A stretch of DNA of 64,000 nucleotides from contig NZ_CP040695.2 in NCBI RefSeq assembly GCF_005954645.2, forward strand, positions 744,001 to 808,000. The letters are read 5' to 3'. Source of the stretch: Nocardioides sp. S-1144. GTDB lineage: Bacteria; Actinomycetota; Actinomycetes; Propionibacteriales; Nocardioidaceae. Of the stretch, positions 35,820-45,232 are shown in pieces (positions within the stretch are counted from its first letter, which is position 1; each line of letters begins with the position of its first letter). Under the pieces are notes generated by a model. It was given only the letters and a program-made list of their open reading frames with translations. It was not told the origin of the DNA and searched no databases. The position numbers were made by a program, and so were the translations under genes.

Positions 35820-37831
35820 CAGACCTCCTGGTCGGTCGAGGTGACGGTGGCGGGGGCACCGGACGGGTCGGCGGACAGGTCGACGGTGATGCCCTCGGCC
35901 TCGCCCACCAGGGTGCCGATCGCCTCGGCCAGCTCGGCGGCCTTGAGCGGCAGGCCGCGGACGTGGTTGTAGCCGATCGCGTCGACGAGGTAGGTGCCGC
36001 GCAGCAGCAGCGAGAGCTGGCCCAGGTTCATCTCGGGCACCAGGACCTTGTCGTAGCGCCGCAGGATGTCGCCGAGGTCGCGAGGGAACGGGTTCAGGTG
36101 GCGCAGGTGGACCTGGGCCACGGCGTACCCGGCCTTGCGCACGCGGCGGCAGCCGGCGCCGATCGGGCCGTAGGTGGAGCCCCACCCGATGACCAGGACC
36201 TTGGCGCGACCCGAGGGGTCGTCGACCTCCAGCGGCGGCAGCGAGTCGGCGATCCGGTCGATCTTCGCCTGGCGGGTGCGGACCATGAAGTCGTGGTTGG
36301 CGGGGTCGTAGGAGATGTTGCCGTGACCCTCGCCCTTCTCGAGCCCGCCGATGCGGTGCTCGAGACCGGGGGTGCCGGGCACGGCCCACGGACGCGCCAG
36401 GGTCTCCTCGTCGCGCAGGTAGGGCCAGAAGTCCTTGACCGCCGGCGTGACCGAGCCGTCCTCGGCGGTCCTCTCGGGCTCCACCACGTGGTTGGGCTCG
36501 GTGGCGAAGGCCGGGTCGATGAGGGGGAGGTCGTCGACGTCGGGGATCCGCCACGGCTCCGAGCCGTTGGCGAGGTAGCCGTCGGAGAGCAGCATCACCG
36601 GCGTCCGGTAGGTGACGGCGATCCGGACCGCCTCGACGGCCGCGGAGAAGCAGTCGCCGGGCGACTGCGGCGCCACGATCGGCACCGGCGCCTCGCCGTT
36701 GCGGCCGAACATCGCCTGCAGCAGGTCGGCCTGCTCGGTCTTGGTCGGCAGCCCGGTCGACGGGCCACCGCGCTGGACGTCGACGACGACGAGCGGCAGC
36801 TCGGTCATCACCGCGAGGCCGATCGCCTCCGACTTCAGCGCGACGCCGGGGCCCGAGGTGGTCGTGACGCCGAGCGCCCCGCCGAACGACGCCCCGATCG
36901 CCATGCCGATGCCGGCGATCTCGTCCTCGGCCTGCAGCGTGGTGACGCCGAACGCCTTGTGCTTCGACAGCTCGTGGAGGATGTCGGAGGCCGGGGTGAT
37001 CGGGTAGGAGCCGAGCAGCAGCGGGAGCCCGGATCGCACCCCGCCGGCGACCAGGCCGTAGGACAGGGCGAGGTTGCCGGTGATGTTGCGGTACGTGCCG
37101 GCAGGCATGGTGGCCGGCTTGATCTCGTACTGGACGACGAAGGTCTCGGTCGTCTCGCCGAAGTTCCAGCCGGTCCTGAACGCCGTGATGTTGGCGTCGC
37201 GGATGTCGGGGACCTTGGCGAAGCGGCGGGAGAGGAACTCGATCGTCGACTCGGTCGGGCGCCCGTACATCCACGACAGCAGCCCGAGGGCGAACATGTT
37301 CTTGGCGCGGGAGGCGTCCTTGCGCGACAGCCCGTGCTGCTTGACCGCCTCGACGGTCATGCCGGTGAGGTCGACGGTGTGGACGGCGAAGGCGCCGAGC
37401 GGGTCGTTGGCATCGCCCAGGGCGTCGAGCGGGTTGCTGGCGTAGCCGGCCTTGTCGAGGTTGCGCTTGGTGAAGTCGTGGGTGTCGACGATGATCGTCG
37501 CGCCGGCCGGCAGGTCGCCGAGGTTGGCCTTGAGGGCCGCCGGGTTCATCGCGACGAGGACGTCGGGCGCGTCGCCGGCGGTCAGGATGTCGTGGTCGGC
37601 GAAGTGCACCTGGAACGACGAGACCCCGGGCAGCGTGCCCTGGGGCGCGCGGATCTCGGCCGGGAAGTTCGGCAGGGTCACCAGGTCGTTGCCGAAGACG
37701 GCCGACTCCTGGGTGAACCGGTCCCCGGTCAGCTGCATGCCGTCACCGGAGTCGCCCGCGAACCGGATCACCACCCGGTCGAGCTGCTTGACCTGCTTCG
37801 ACACCTGTCCCACTTTCGTCGACCTCGACAC
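35819..37831 (-). CDS. korA: 2-oxoacid:ferredoxin oxidoreductase, alpha subunit (gamma-alpha fusion)
   Basis: 670 residues. The first ~200 form the gamma domain (RFAGDSGDGMQLTGDRFTQE, then PAEIRAPQGTLPGVSSFQVH), fused to the alpha domain (about 210-620) with YPITPASDILHELSKHK, EDEIAGIGMAIGASFGGA and TTTSGPGVALKSEAIGLAV. The fused arrangement is typical of actinobacterial KorA. GTG at 37831 follows GGGAGGAG, and an internal GTG gives a shorter start. First gene of the korAB pair, diverging from the sulfate transporter. Confidence 0.92.
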   Translation of the reverse strand: MSRSTKVGQVSKQVKQLDRVVIRFAGDSGDGMQLTGDRFTQESAVFGNDLVTLPNFPAEIRAPQGTLPGVSSFQVHFADHDILTAGDAPDVLVAMNPAALKANLGDLPAGATIIVDTHDFTKRNLDKAGYASNPLDALGDANDPLGAFAVHTVDLTGMTVEAVKQHGLSRKDASRAKNMFALGLLSWMYGRPTESTIEFLSRRFAKVPDIRDANITAFRTGWNFGETTETFVVQYEIKPATMPAGTYRNITGNLALSYGLVAGGVRSGLPLLLGSYPITPASDILHELSKHKAFGVTTLQAEDEIAGIGMAIGASFGGALGVTTTSGPGVALKSEAIGLAVMTELPLVVVDVQRGGPSTGLPTKTEQADLLQAMFGRNGEAPVPIVAPQSPGDCFSAAVEAVRIAVTYRTPVMLLSDGYLANGSEPWRIPDVDDLPLIDPAFATEPNHVVEPERTAEDGSVTPAVKDFWPYLRDEETLARPWAVPGTPGLEHRIGGLEKGEGHGNISYDPANHDFMVRTRQAKIDRIADSLPPLEVDDPSGRAKVLVIGWGSTYGPIGAGCRRVRKAGYAVAQVHLRHLNPFPRDLGDILRRYDKVLVPEMNLGQLSLLLRGTYLVDAIGYNHVRGLPLKAAELAEAIGTLVGEAEGITVDLSADPSGAPATVTSTDQEV

Positions 37832-38018
37832 CTCCTCCCACGATAGTCCGCCGCGACGGCCAGCCCAGCGGGCGCGTGTCCGTGAGACGTGACCCTCGCC
37901 ACGTCCGTGGCCGGTACCGAGCGCGCGGCGCGGGTGTGGCGGGGGCGCGGCCCGGACCTGGTCCAGACAAGTCGTCCACCACCAGCGCGCCTGATTCGCG
38001 CGAGTTTCATATCTCGCT

Positions 38019-38024
38019 TAGTCT
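38019..38024 (+). promoter_or_regulatory. Candidate -10 (TAGTCT) of the sulfate transporter operon
   Basis: TAGTCT lies in an AT-rich patch (TTTCATATCTCGCTTAG) of the 246-bp korA-sbp gap, about 55 bases before the ATG. TTCGCG at 37995-38000 would give an 18-base spacer. Nothing else was identified in this gap. Confidence 0.35.
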
Positions 38025-38077
38025 TGTCGAGTTACATGGACTGCGCCGGTTCGGCGCCTCTGAGAGAGCAGGACACA

Positions 38078-39103
38078 ATGAAGAAGACGTTCAAGGTTGC
38101 GGCGGTCGCGGCTGCCGGGGTGCTGACCTTGGCCGGGTGCTCGGGCGATTCGGACAACGAGGACAACGTGACCGTGGTCGGCTACTCCGTGCTGGAGAGC
38201 GCGAACGAGAACCTGTTCAAGGCCTTCGAGGGCACCGACGCCGGCGACGGCGTCACCTTCGACGGGCCGTCCTACGGCGCGTCCGGCGAGCAGAGCCGCG
38301 GCGTCGCCGACGGTCAGGACGCCGACCTGGTCCACTTCTCCCTCGAGCCCGACATGACCCGGCTGGTCGACGCCGGCATCGTGGCCGAGGACTGGAAGGA
38401 CAACGACACCAAGGGCATCTGCACGCAGTCGGTCGTGGTGATGGTGGTCCAGAAGGGCAACCCGAAGGGCATCCAGGACTGGAGTGACCTGGTCCGTGAC
38501 GACGTCTCCGTCGTCACGCCCAACCCGGCGTCCTCCGGCTCGGCGAAGTGGAACCTGCTCGCTGCCTACGGTGACGTGATCGCCGGGGGCGGCTCCGAGG
38601 AGGAGGCCGCGGCGTACATGACCGAGCTGTTCGACCACGTCGCCGCGCTGCCCGACTCCGGTCGCGACGCCACCACGGCGTTCACCTCCGGCACCGGGGA
38701 CGTCCTGCTGTCCTACGAGAACGAGGCGATCCTGGCCCGTCAGAACGGCGAGGACTTCGACTACGTGATCCCGCCGACCACGCTGCTCATCGAGAACCCG
38801 TGCGCGGCCACCGAGGACGCACCCGAGGCTGCCTCGGCGTTCCTCGACTTCCAGAAGAGCGCCGAGGGTCAGAAGCTGTACGCCGAGACCGGCTTCCGTC
38901 CGCTCGTCGACGAGGGTGACCTCGAGGTCGAGGGTGCCAACGACCCGGCCGACCCGTTCCCCGCGCCCACCACGATGCTGACGATCGACGGCGACTTCGA
39001 CGGCTGGGGCAGCGCCAACTCGCTGTACTTCGGTGACGGCCAGGACGGCAACCCGCTGGGGATCCTCACCGACATCCAGCAGTCCTCCGGGGCAGGTAGC
39101 TGA
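38078..39103 (+). CDS. sbp: Sulfate ABC transporter, substrate-binding lipoprotein
   Basis: 341 residues. Lipoprotein signal peptide with lipobox LAGC (Cys21) and no other cysteine-rich start. The binding-protein fold shows VTVVGYSVLESANENLF, GPSYGASGEQSRGVADG, DADLVHFSLEPD, and TPNPASSGSAKWNLLAAYG (the sulfate/thiosulfate-binding signature), with LSYENEAILA near the end. It is the first gene of a four-gene sulfate importer. Orthologous role to CysP/Sbp. Preceded by a GGACAC-type weak ribosome binding site. Confidence 0.92.
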   Translation: MKKTFKVAAVAAAGVLTLAGCSGDSDNEDNVTVVGYSVLESANENLFKAFEGTDAGDGVTFDGPSYGASGEQSRGVADGQDADLVHFSLEPDMTRLVDAGIVAEDWKDNDTKGICTQSVVVMVVQKGNPKGIQDWSDLVRDDVSVVTPNPASSGSAKWNLLAAYGDVIAGGGSEEEAAAYMTELFDHVAALPDSGRDATTAFTSGTGDVLLSYENEAILARQNGEDFDYVIPPTTLLIENPCAATEDAPEAASAFLDFQKSAEGQKLYAETGFRPLVDEGDLEVEGANDPADPFPAPTTMLTIDGDFDGWGSANSLYFGDGQDGNPLGILTDIQQSSGAGS

Positions 39104-39106
39104 CCC

Positions 39107-39952
39107 ATGACCTCCACCGTCATGAGGCCCGGTCGACCGGCGCGCAAGCGCCGGTCGACCCGGCCGGGTGCCATGACGCCAGGATCCTCGCTCGGTCTCG
39201 GCATCGGTCTGCTGTGGTTCAGCCTCCTCGTGATGATCCCGCTCGCGGCGATCGTCGTCGAGGCCTCCGGTGGGGGTCTCGACACCTACAAGGAGACGCT
39301 GTCCAACCCCCAGACGTTCAACGCGCTGAAGCTGACCGTCGGGGTCTCCTTCGTGGTGACGCTGGTCAACATGGTGATGGGCACGATCATCGCCTGGGTG
39401 CTGGTCCGTGACCGGTTCCGCGGCAAGGCGATCCTCGACCTGATCATCGACATCCCGTTCGCGATGCCGACGATCGTGGCGGGTCTGGTCCTGCTGGCGC
39501 TCTACGGCAGCCAGGGTCCGCTCGGCACGTCCTTCGAGAACACCCAGAAGGCCGTGGTGCTCGCCATCGCCTTCGTCACCCTGCCGTTCATCGTCCGCAC
39601 GGTGCAGCCGGTGCTCGAGGAGATGGAGACCGACGTCGAGGACGCCGCGGCATCGCTCGGTGCGACCCGGTTCACCACCTTCCGCCGCATCGTGCTCCCG
39701 ACCCTGATCCCCGCGATCTTCGCCGGCGCGGCCCTGTCCTTCGCCCGCGGCATCAGCGAGTACGGCTCGCTGGTGCTGCTCTCGGGCAACCTCCCGAACA
39801 AGACCGAGGTGACGTCGTTCCGGGTCGCCTCGATCCTCGAGGGGGGCAACCGTCCGGCGGCCGCCGCTCTCGCCACGGTGATGCTCGCCGTCGCGCTGGT
39901 GGCGATCGTCGCCCTCGACGTGACCCAGCGAAGGTTGGCCCGCCGTGGCTAA
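39107..39952 (+). CDS. cysT: Sulfate ABC transporter permease CysT
   Basis: 281 residues, six helices, CysT/CysU type. The first ~25 residues are basic and Arg-rich. Then come the permease core with RGKAILDLIIDIPFAMPTIVAG and the EAA-loop EDAAASLGATRFTTFRRI that contacts the ATPase. SFARGISEYGSLVLLSGN is characteristic of sulfate permeases. Starts four bases after the binding-protein stop; the 3' end overlaps cysW by eight bases. Confidence 0.94.
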   Translation: MTSTVMRPGRPARKRRSTRPGAMTPGSSLGLGIGLLWFSLLVMIPLAAIVVEASGGGLDTYKETLSNPQTFNALKLTVGVSFVVTLVNMVMGTIIAWVLVRDRFRGKAILDLIIDIPFAMPTIVAGLVLLALYGSQGPLGTSFENTQKAVVLAIAFVTLPFIVRTVQPVLEEMETDVEDAAASLGATRFTTFRRIVLPTLIPAIFAGAALSFARGISEYGSLVLLSGNLPNKTEVTSFRVASILEGGNRPAAAALATVMLAVALVAIVALDVTQRRLARRG

Positions 39953-40802
39953 CACGAGCTCAGCCGTCGGCACCCGTTCCGCCGGCCTGACCTGGTTCCT
40001 CCGCATCCTGGTCGTGGTCTACCTCTTCATGCTGGTGGCCTGGCCGACCGGTCTGGTCGCCCAGAACACCTTCAGCAACGGGCTGGAGGGCATGCGGACC
40101 GCCCTCAGCGACCCCGACGTGACGCACTCGCTGCGGCTCACGGTGCAGGTCGCGATCATCGCCGTCGCCATCAACCTGGTCTTCGGTGTCGGCATGTCGC
40201 TGCTCCTGGTCCGCTTCGAGTTCCCCGGCAAGCGGGTCCTGTCGGCCCTGATCGACCTGCCGCTGTCGGTGTCGCCGATCGTGGTGGGCCTGGCGCTGGT
40301 GCTGGTCTACAACCCGCGGTACGGATGGTTCGGCGAGACGTTGTCCGACAACGGCATCGACGTCGTCTTCGCCACCCCCGGCATCGTGATGGCCACCTGC
40401 TTCGTGGCCCTGCCCCTGATCATCCGCGAGGTCGTCCCGGTCCTCGAGGAGATGGGGGACGAGCAGGAGCAGGCGGCCCGCAGCCTGGGTGCCAACAGCC
40501 TCCAGACCTTCCGGCGGATCACCCTGCCGGGCATCAAGTGGGCGATCGTGTACGGAGTCGTGCTGAGCCTGGCGCGCTCCCTGGGTGAGTTCGGCGCGGT
40601 CAAGATCGTCGCCGGCAAGTCGATCGGCGACAAGGAGACCGCGACCCTCCTGGTCCAGCGTGAGTACCAGAACTTCCACCAGGACGTCGCCTACTCGGTG
40701 TCGTTCCTCCTGGTGGTCGCCGCCGTGCTCTGTCTCGTCGTCGTCGCCCTGCTCCGCCCGAAGCCCGAGTCGCACCGCCAGCTTGCCAAGGAGAAGAAGT
40801 GA
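39945..40802 (+). CDS. cysW: Sulfate ABC transporter permease CysW
   Basis: 285 residues, six helices, paralogue of CysT. Shows [40 protein letters not shown] leading into the EAA-loop ([16 protein letters not shown]), and [17 protein letters not shown]. Start GTG overlaps cysT by eight bases and the stop overlaps the cysA GTG by four, so the three genes are translationally coupled. Confidence 0.94.
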   Translation: MANTSSAVGTRSAGLTWFLRILVVVYLFMLVAWPTGLVAQNTFSNGLEGMRTALSDPDVTHSLRLTVQVAIIAVAINLVFGVGMSLLLVRFEFPGKRVLSALIDLPLSVSPIVVGLALVLVYNPRYGWFGETLSDNGIDVVFATPGIVMATCFVALPLIIREVVPVLEEMGDEQEQAARSLGANSLQTFRRITLPGIKWAIVYGVVLSLARSLGEFGAVKIVAGKSIGDKETATLLVQREYQNFHQDVAYSVSFLLVVAAVLCLVVVALLRPKPESHRQLAKEKK

Positions 40803-41776
40803 GTATCGAAGTCAGGAACCTCAGCAAGCGCTTCGGCGACTTCGTCGCCCTCGACGACGTCACCGTGTCGCTGCCGACCGGTCAGCTCACCGCCCTGCTC
40901 GGTCCCTCCGGCGGCGGGAAGTCGACGCTGTTGCGCATCATCGCCGGCCTCGACTCGGCCGACGAGGGTTCGGTCAACATCGAGGGGACCGAGGCCACCC
41001 ACCTACCACCGCAGAAGCGCAACGTCGGCTTCGTGTTCCAGCACTACGCGGTGTTCAAGCACATGACCGTGGCCAAGAACGTCGCCTTCGGGCTCGAGAT
41101 CCGCAAGCGCCCCAAGGACGAGGTGGCCCAGCGGGTCCAGGAGCTCCTCAAGCTCGTGCACCTCGACCAGTTCGCCCACCGCCTGCCCTCGCAGCTCTCG
41201 GGCGGGCAGCGCCAGCGGATGGCCCTCGCCCGGGCGCTCGCCGTCGAGCCCAAGGTGCTGCTGCTCGACGAGCCGTTCGGCGCGCTCGACGCGAAGGTGC
41301 GCAAGGAGCTGCGCGAGTGGCTGCGCCGCCTGCACGACGAGGTGCACGTGACGACCGTGTTCGTGACCCACGACCAGGAGGAGGCCCTCGAGGTCGCCGA
41401 CGAGATCGTCGTGATCAACGAGGGTCGTGTCGAGCAGATCGGCACGCCCGACCAGCTCTACGACGCTCCGGCGAACCCGTTCGTCATGGGCTTCCTGGGC
41501 GAGGTCACGCTGCTGGGCGGGCGCGCGCTGCGTCCGCACGACATCGAGATCGCGCTGGACCCGCGCGGCGACGCCGTCGGCGGCCGGATCACGCGGCTGC
41601 TGAGGGTGGGCTTCGAGGTGCGGGTCACGGTCACCACCGACGACGGCAGCGACGTGCTCGTCGTCCTGACCCGGACGCACGCCCGCTCGCTCGACCTCGC
41701 CGAGGGAGCCACGGTGTGGCTCACCGCGGCCTCCGGCGCCGTCACCGTGGAGTCCGGGCGGCTCGCGAAGGTCTGA
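40799..41776 (+). CDS. cysA: Sulfate ABC transporter ATPase CysA
   Basis: 325 residues. Walker [18 protein letters not shown]-loop in [13 protein letters not shown], signature [16 protein letters not shown], Walker [20 protein letters not shown], and switch His in [19 protein letters not shown]-like C-terminal domain follows (about 240-320). Somewhat shorter than E. coli CysA (365). Last gene of the sulfate operon; its 3' side carries a palindromic element shared with the converging yajQ gene. Confidence 0.95.
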   Translation: MSIEVRNLSKRFGDFVALDDVTVSLPTGQLTALLGPSGGGKSTLLRIIAGLDSADEGSVNIEGTEATHLPPQKRNVGFVFQHYAVFKHMTVAKNVAFGLEIRKRPKDEVAQRVQELLKLVHLDQFAHRLPSQLSGGQRQRMALARALAVEPKVLLLDEPFGALDAKVRKELREWLRRLHDEVHVTTVFVTHDQEEALEVADEIVVINEGRVEQIGTPDQLYDAPANPFVMGFLGEVTLLGGRALRPHDIEIALDPRGDAVGGRITRLLRVGFEVRVTVTTDDGSDVLVVLTRTHARSLDLAEGATVWLTAASGAVTVESGRLAKV

Positions 41777-41782
41777 CCCTCC

Positions 41783-41859
41783 CCGCCGAGTCGGCGCGGA
41801 GGTGAAGTCGAGGTCCGCCGAGTCGGCGTTCGCGCTCAACGCGAGCGCCGACTCGGCGG
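41783..41859. repeat. Palindromic element with three copies of CCGCCGAGTCGGCG
   Basis: The 14-mer CCGCCGAGTCGGCG occurs at 41783-41796 and 41815-41828 in direct orientation, and inverted at 41846-41859. The second and third copies form a 14-bp perfect stem, extended by CGCG pairs, around a loop CTCAA. Same nested design as elements elsewhere in the window, between converging genes (cysA and yajQ), where it may also act as a terminator. Confidence 0.88.
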
Positions 41860-41864
41860 GGTGG

Positions 41865-42356
41865 TCAGCGGTAGTTGGTGAACTGCACCGCGAACTCGTA
41901 GTCCTGGCCCTTGACGAGCTGCTGGACGGCCTGGAGGTCGTCGCGCTTCTTCGAGGAGACGCGGAGCTCGTCACCCTGGATCTGGGCCTTGACGCCCTTG
42001 GGGCCCTCGTCGCGGATCAGCTTCGAGATCTTCTTGGCGTCCTCGGAGGTGATGCCCTCCTTGAGGGCGATGCCGATCTTGCTCTGCTGCCCCGACGGGC
42101 GGGGCTCGGAGGCGTCGAGGATCTTCAGGCTCTGCTGGCGCTTGATGAGCTTGTCCTTGAAGACGTCGAGGACGGCGCTGGCCCGGTCGTCGGCGGAGGC
42201 GGTGATCTCGATCGCCGCCTCGCCCTGCCACTCGATGGTGGCCCCGGTGCCCTTGAAGTCGAAGCGCGTGGCGATCTCCCGGGCGGTCTGCCCGAGTGCG
42301 TTGTCGACCTCCTGGCGGTCGATCTTGCTGACGATGTCGAACGACGAGTCGGCCAT
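41865..42356 (-). CDS. YajQ-family nucleotide-binding protein
   Basis: 163 residues, exactly the usual length of YajQ/UPF0234. Features: [20 protein letters not shown] at the start, [29 protein letters not shown] and [20 protein letters not shown], ending [11 protein letters not shown]. The two-domain fold binds RNA or c-di-GMP in characterised homologues; the role here is unproven. The ATG at 42356 was chosen because it starts the conserved domain; longer in-frame starts are not needed. Diverges from tRNA-Tyr. Confidence 0.93.
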   Translation of the reverse strand: MADSSFDIVSKIDRQEVDNALGQTAREIATRFDFKGTGATIEWQGEAAIEITASADDRASAVLDVFKDKLIKRQQSLKILDASEPRPSGQQSKIGIALKEGITSEDAKKISKLIRDEGPKGVKAQIQGDELRVSSKKRDDLQAVQQLVKGQDYEFAVQFTNYR

Positions 42357-42438
42357 GGTGGTCGTGTGCTCCCAGCTGTGGGTTCGTGTGTCGGTCGTGC
42401 AGTCCGGTGCGATTCCGTCATCGGGATCGCGCTGCGCT

Positions 42439-42444
42439 ATTCTC
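42439..42444 (+). promoter_or_regulatory. -10 hexamer TATTCT of tRNA-Tyr
   Basis: TATTCT stands about 42 bases before the tRNA 5' end, in the yajQ-tRNA gap. It is the best -10 there; no strong -35 was found. Confidence 0.4.
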
Positions 42445-42485
42445 TTCCCTCGTCGCCGACCGGCCAAGCCGGAGGTGACTTTCCC

Positions 42486-42567
42486 GGCAGGTTGCCCGAG
42501 CGGCCAAAGGGAGCTGACTGTAAATCAGCCGGCACAGCCTACGCTGGTTCGAATCCAGCACCTGCCA
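42486..42567 (+). tRNA. tRNA-Tyr (anticodon GUA)
   Basis: Class II tRNA of 82 bases with acceptor GGCAGGT/ACCTGCC, discriminator A, anticodon GTA at 42520-42522 within GACTGTAAATC, a long variable arm and T-arm GGTTCGAATCC. CCA is not encoded. A terminator hairpin follows six bases later. Confidence 0.98.
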
Positions 42568-42572
42568 CAGCC

Positions 42573-42601
42573 GAGGGCCCGGACACCACGTCCGGGCCCT
42601 C
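42573..42601 (+). terminator. Terminator after tRNA-Tyr
   Basis: GAGGGCCCGGAC (42573-42584) pairs with GTCCGGGCCCTC (42590-42601) as a perfect 12-bp stem with a five-base loop, followed by the T-rich CGTTGATTTGTTC. Confidence 0.85.
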
Positions 42602-42712
42602 CGTTGATTTGTTCCCGAAACCCCCTCGACGGGCAATCCGATGCGCCCGCCGCACCGGATACCCCACCACAGGTCCCGGCACCGGCCGGCACGCGACGAA
42701 GGGTTTCGACAC

Positions 42713-43471
42713 ATGCGCAACATCCTGGGCGGCAAGCGCCCGAGCGGTTCGATGGTGGTCTCCGTGGCAGCCCTGGTGGTCGCCCTCGGTGGCACCTCCT
42801 ACGCGGCCGTCTCGATCGGGACCAAGGACCTCAAGGAGGGGGCCGTCACCTCGCCGAAGATCCGCGACGGCGCCATCCGCATGGTCGACCTCGCGCCGGG
42901 CGTGCGCCAGGGCACCCGGGGCCCGGCGGGTGCCGACGGTCAGGACGGCGCGGACGCCGCCGCCCGCTGGCTGCTCGTGGACCGCTCCGGCACGATCGTG
43001 GCCCAGTCCGGCGGCTTCGCGATCCGCACGGCCTACGACCTCGTCAACAACTCGGGTGCTCCCGTGCCGGCCGGCGCGCTCGGCAACGTCTACATCGACG
43101 CCAACGAGGACCTGTCCGACAACGCGATCACCGTGTCGGTCGCCCTGCAGAACAAGTACGACCAGAACGCCGACGGCACCGTCAACGGCCGCGCGCCGCT
43201 CGGGGACGCCAACCCCGAGTTCTCCGGCGAGGTCACCGCCACCGTGTGCGGGATCACCGACATCGTGGCCTGCGCCCCCACCGGTGCCGACACCCGGAAG
43301 ACCTTCGTCGTCAGCCCCCGGCTCAGCGACGGCACGCTGACGGTCTCCGGCGCCGACGTCGCCGGTGGCTCCGGCCCGAACACCCACAAGCGGTTCTACG
43401 TGTCGATCAGCGGCGACTCCTCCGACTACGTCGAGCCGACCCCGGCCGTCCCGGCGGTCGCGCTTCCCTGA
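42713..43471 (+). CDS. Secreted collagen-motif protein
   Basis: 252 residues. A signal-like hydrophobic helix SMVVSVAALVVALGGTSYAA (about 13-32) leads to the recurrent actinobacterial motif VSIGTKDLKEGAVTSPKIRD. Then comes a short Gly-X-Y stretch RGPAGADGQDGADAA and a ~170-residue beta-rich extracellular domain with a Cys pair (VTATVCGITDIVACAP). Similar modules are common in Nocardioidaceae exported proteins; function unknown. Start ATG just after the tRNA terminator region with a weak AAGGG. Confidence 0.8.
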   Translation: MRNILGGKRPSGSMVVSVAALVVALGGTSYAAVSIGTKDLKEGAVTSPKIRDGAIRMVDLAPGVRQGTRGPAGADGQDGADAAARWLLVDRSGTIVAQSGGFAIRTAYDLVNNSGAPVPAGALGNVYIDANEDLSDNAITVSVALQNKYDQNADGTVNGRAPLGDANPEFSGEVTATVCGITDIVACAPTGADTRKTFVVSPRLSDGTLTVSGADVAGGSGPNTHKRFYVSISGDSSDYVEPTPAVPAVALP

Positions 43472-43534
43472 GCCGGGCGGGTGCCGAGCCACGGGTGGCC
43501 CAGGAATGACGCCGGCCCGGCACCCGCTCGCCCC

Positions 43535-43557
43535 GACCCGCGCGGAATGCGCGGGTC
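43535..43557 (+). terminator. Probable terminator after the collagen-motif gene
   Basis: GACCCGCGC (43535-43543) pairs with GCGCGGGTC (43549-43557) around GGAAT: a 9-bp GC-rich stem between the gene stop and the next start. No T-run. Confidence 0.55.
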
Positions 43558-43579
43558 CGGTCGGGGGTTGAGCACGGTG

Positions 43580-44614
43580 ATGACCACGCTGTCCGTGCTC
43601 GACCTCGTCCCCGTCCGCTCCGACCAGACCTCGGCGGACGCCGTCCGCGCCGGGCTGTCACTGGCCCGCGCGGCCGACGCCCTCGGCTACGAGCGCTTCT
43701 GGGTCGCCGAGCACCACAACATGCCGGCCGTGGCCGCGACCAACCCTCCGGTGCTGATCGCCATGATCGCCGCCGCCACCGAGCGGATCCGCGTCGGCAG
43801 CGGCGGCGTCATGCTGCCCAACCACGCGCCGCTCGTGGTCGCCGAGCAGTTCGCCCTGCTCGAGGCCGCCCACCCGGGTCGCATCGACCTCGGGATCGGC
43901 CGGGCCCCCGGCACCGACCCCGTCACCAGCTGGGCGCTGCGGCACGGCGCCGGGGGAGTGAGCGACGACGCGGTCACCCAGTTCCCGCAGTACGTCGACG
44001 ACATCGTCGCCATGATGGACACCCAGGGCGTCGGCCTGAGCCTGCGCGGCCGCACCCACCTGCTGCGCGCGACGCCGCGCGCGGTCGGCGTCCCCACGCT
44101 CTGGCTGCTGGGCAGCAGCGACTACTCGGCCACCCTCGCCGCCGAGAAGGGCCTGCCGTACGTCTTCGCGCACCACTTCTCCGGCCAGGGCACCGCCGAG
44201 GCGCTGCGGCTGTACCGCAGCCGCTTCCAGCCCTCGCCCGAGCTGGCCGAGCCCCGGACCTTCCTCACCGTCAACGCCTCCGTCGCCGCGACCGCCGAGG
44301 AGGCGCTGCGCCTGGCGCAGCCGCAGCTGCACATGATGCTCGCGCTGCGCACCGGCCAGCCGCTCGAGGCGCAGGTGCTGGTCGAGGAGGCCGAGAAGCG
44401 CGAGCTGCGGGTCGACGAGCAGCAGCTGGTCGACTCGATGGCCGAGCGCTGGGTCATCGGCGACGCCGCCACCGGCCGGGCCCGGATCGAGGAGCTCGCC
44501 ACGACGTACGGCGTCGACGAGGTCATGGTCAATGCCGTCGGCGGCGCCTACCTCGGCACCGACCCGGCCGCCTCGCCGGCCCGCGAGGAGACGCTCCGCC
44601 TCCTGGCGGGGTGA
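43580..44614 (+). CDS. LLM-class flavin-dependent oxidoreductase
   Basis: 344-residue TIM-barrel of the luciferase-like monooxygenase superfamily, MsnO8-like subgroup. FMN-binding features include ERFWVAEHHNMPAVA, IRVGSGGVMLPNHAPLVVAE, RIDLGIGRAPGTDP and LWLLGSSDYSATLAAEKGLP. Family members reduce or oxidise small molecules with FMN or F420; the substrate is unknown. The ATG at 43580 was taken; an overlapping GTG three bases upstream is equivalent. Stand-alone gene. Confidence 0.9.
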   Translation: MTTLSVLDLVPVRSDQTSADAVRAGLSLARAADALGYERFWVAEHHNMPAVAATNPPVLIAMIAAATERIRVGSGGVMLPNHAPLVVAEQFALLEAAHPGRIDLGIGRAPGTDPVTSWALRHGAGGVSDDAVTQFPQYVDDIVAMMDTQGVGLSLRGRTHLLRATPRAVGVPTLWLLGSSDYSATLAAEKGLPYVFAHHFSGQGTAEALRLYRSRFQPSPELAEPRTFLTVNASVAATAEEALRLAQPQLHMMLALRTGQPLEAQVLVEEAEKRELRVDEQQLVDSMAERWVIGDAATGRARIEELATTYGVDEVMVNAVGGAYLGTDPAASPAREETLRLLAG

Positions 44615-44866
44615 GGGCCCAGCAGATTCGTGTTTCGGGGCCGACAGGTCCTAAACTGGTGTGTCGGCCCAACATGGGTCTGTTTCGTGACGCCTCGCGG
44701 CTGCTCGAGCCAGTGGTGACCACTCCAGCCAGAACCTTGGCAGAGCTGATCGGCGCTGCGCCCGGGAGTGGCGTCCCGAGACGGCTGCATGAGGTCCACG
44801 GCTCCGCCGGAGTCGAGGTTCCCGGGTCGAACGGTAGACACCACGAAGCGATCGGATAGTGAGGAC
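44615..44866 (+). promoter_or_regulatory. infA operon leader region with candidate -10 TAAACT
   Basis: 252 bp without a gene. TAAACT (44652-44657) in GGTCCTAAACTGGTG is the clearest -10; TTCGTG upstream is a weak -35 candidate. This leaves a leader of ~205 bases before infA. Several potential short hairpins are present but no recognisable ribosomal-protein leader. Confidence 0.4.
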
Positions 44867-45088
44867 ATGCCGAAGAAAGAAGGCGTGATCGAAATGGAGG
44901 GCTCCATCACGGAGGCCCTCCCCAACGCGATGTTCCGGGTCGAGCTCAGCAACGGCCACAAGGTGCTCGCACACATCAGCGGCAAGATGCGCCAGCACTA
45001 CATCCGGATCCTCCCCGAGGACCGCGTCGTGGTGGAGCTCTCGCCGTACGACCTCACGCGAGGTCGCATCGTCTACCGCTACAAGTAG
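44867..45088 (+). CDS. infA: Translation initiation factor IF-1
   Basis: 73 residues, the standard length of IF-1, a single OB-fold that binds the ribosomal A site. Signature [19 protein letters not shown], then [19 protein letters not shown] and [15 protein letters not shown], matching the family end to end. GAGGAC precedes the ATG. First gene of the alpha operon. Confidence 0.98.
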   Translation: MPKKEGVIEMEGSITEALPNAMFRVELSNGHKVLAHISGKMRQHYIRILPEDRVVVELSPYDLTRGRIVYRYK

Positions 45089-45118
45089 CCAACAGCCGAG
45101 ATCAGAAGGTCCTGACAC

Positions 45119-45232
45119 ATGAAGGTCAACCCGAGCGTCAAGAAGATCTGTGACAAGTGCAAGACGATCCGTCGTCACGGCGTCGTCATGGTCATCTGCG
45201 AGAACCCGCGCCACAAGCAGCGTCAGGGCTGA
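45119..45232 (+). CDS. rpmJ: Ribosomal protein L36
   Basis: 37 residues, zinc-ribbon (C+) form with C11, C14, C27 and H32 as ligands ([26 protein letters not shown]). Not a zinc-independent paralogue. Preceded by AGAAGG nine bases before the ATG. The following 172 bp before rpsM include a short hairpin (GCCTCTCCCGGGAGGC) and no gene. Confidence 0.97.
   Translation: MKVNPSVKKICDKCKTIRRHGVVMVICENPRHKQRQG

Noticed and set aside
42357..42467. N-terminally extended YajQ
   Set aside because: The extra residues cover the tRNA promoter region and the family length (163) fits the ATG at 42356 exactly.
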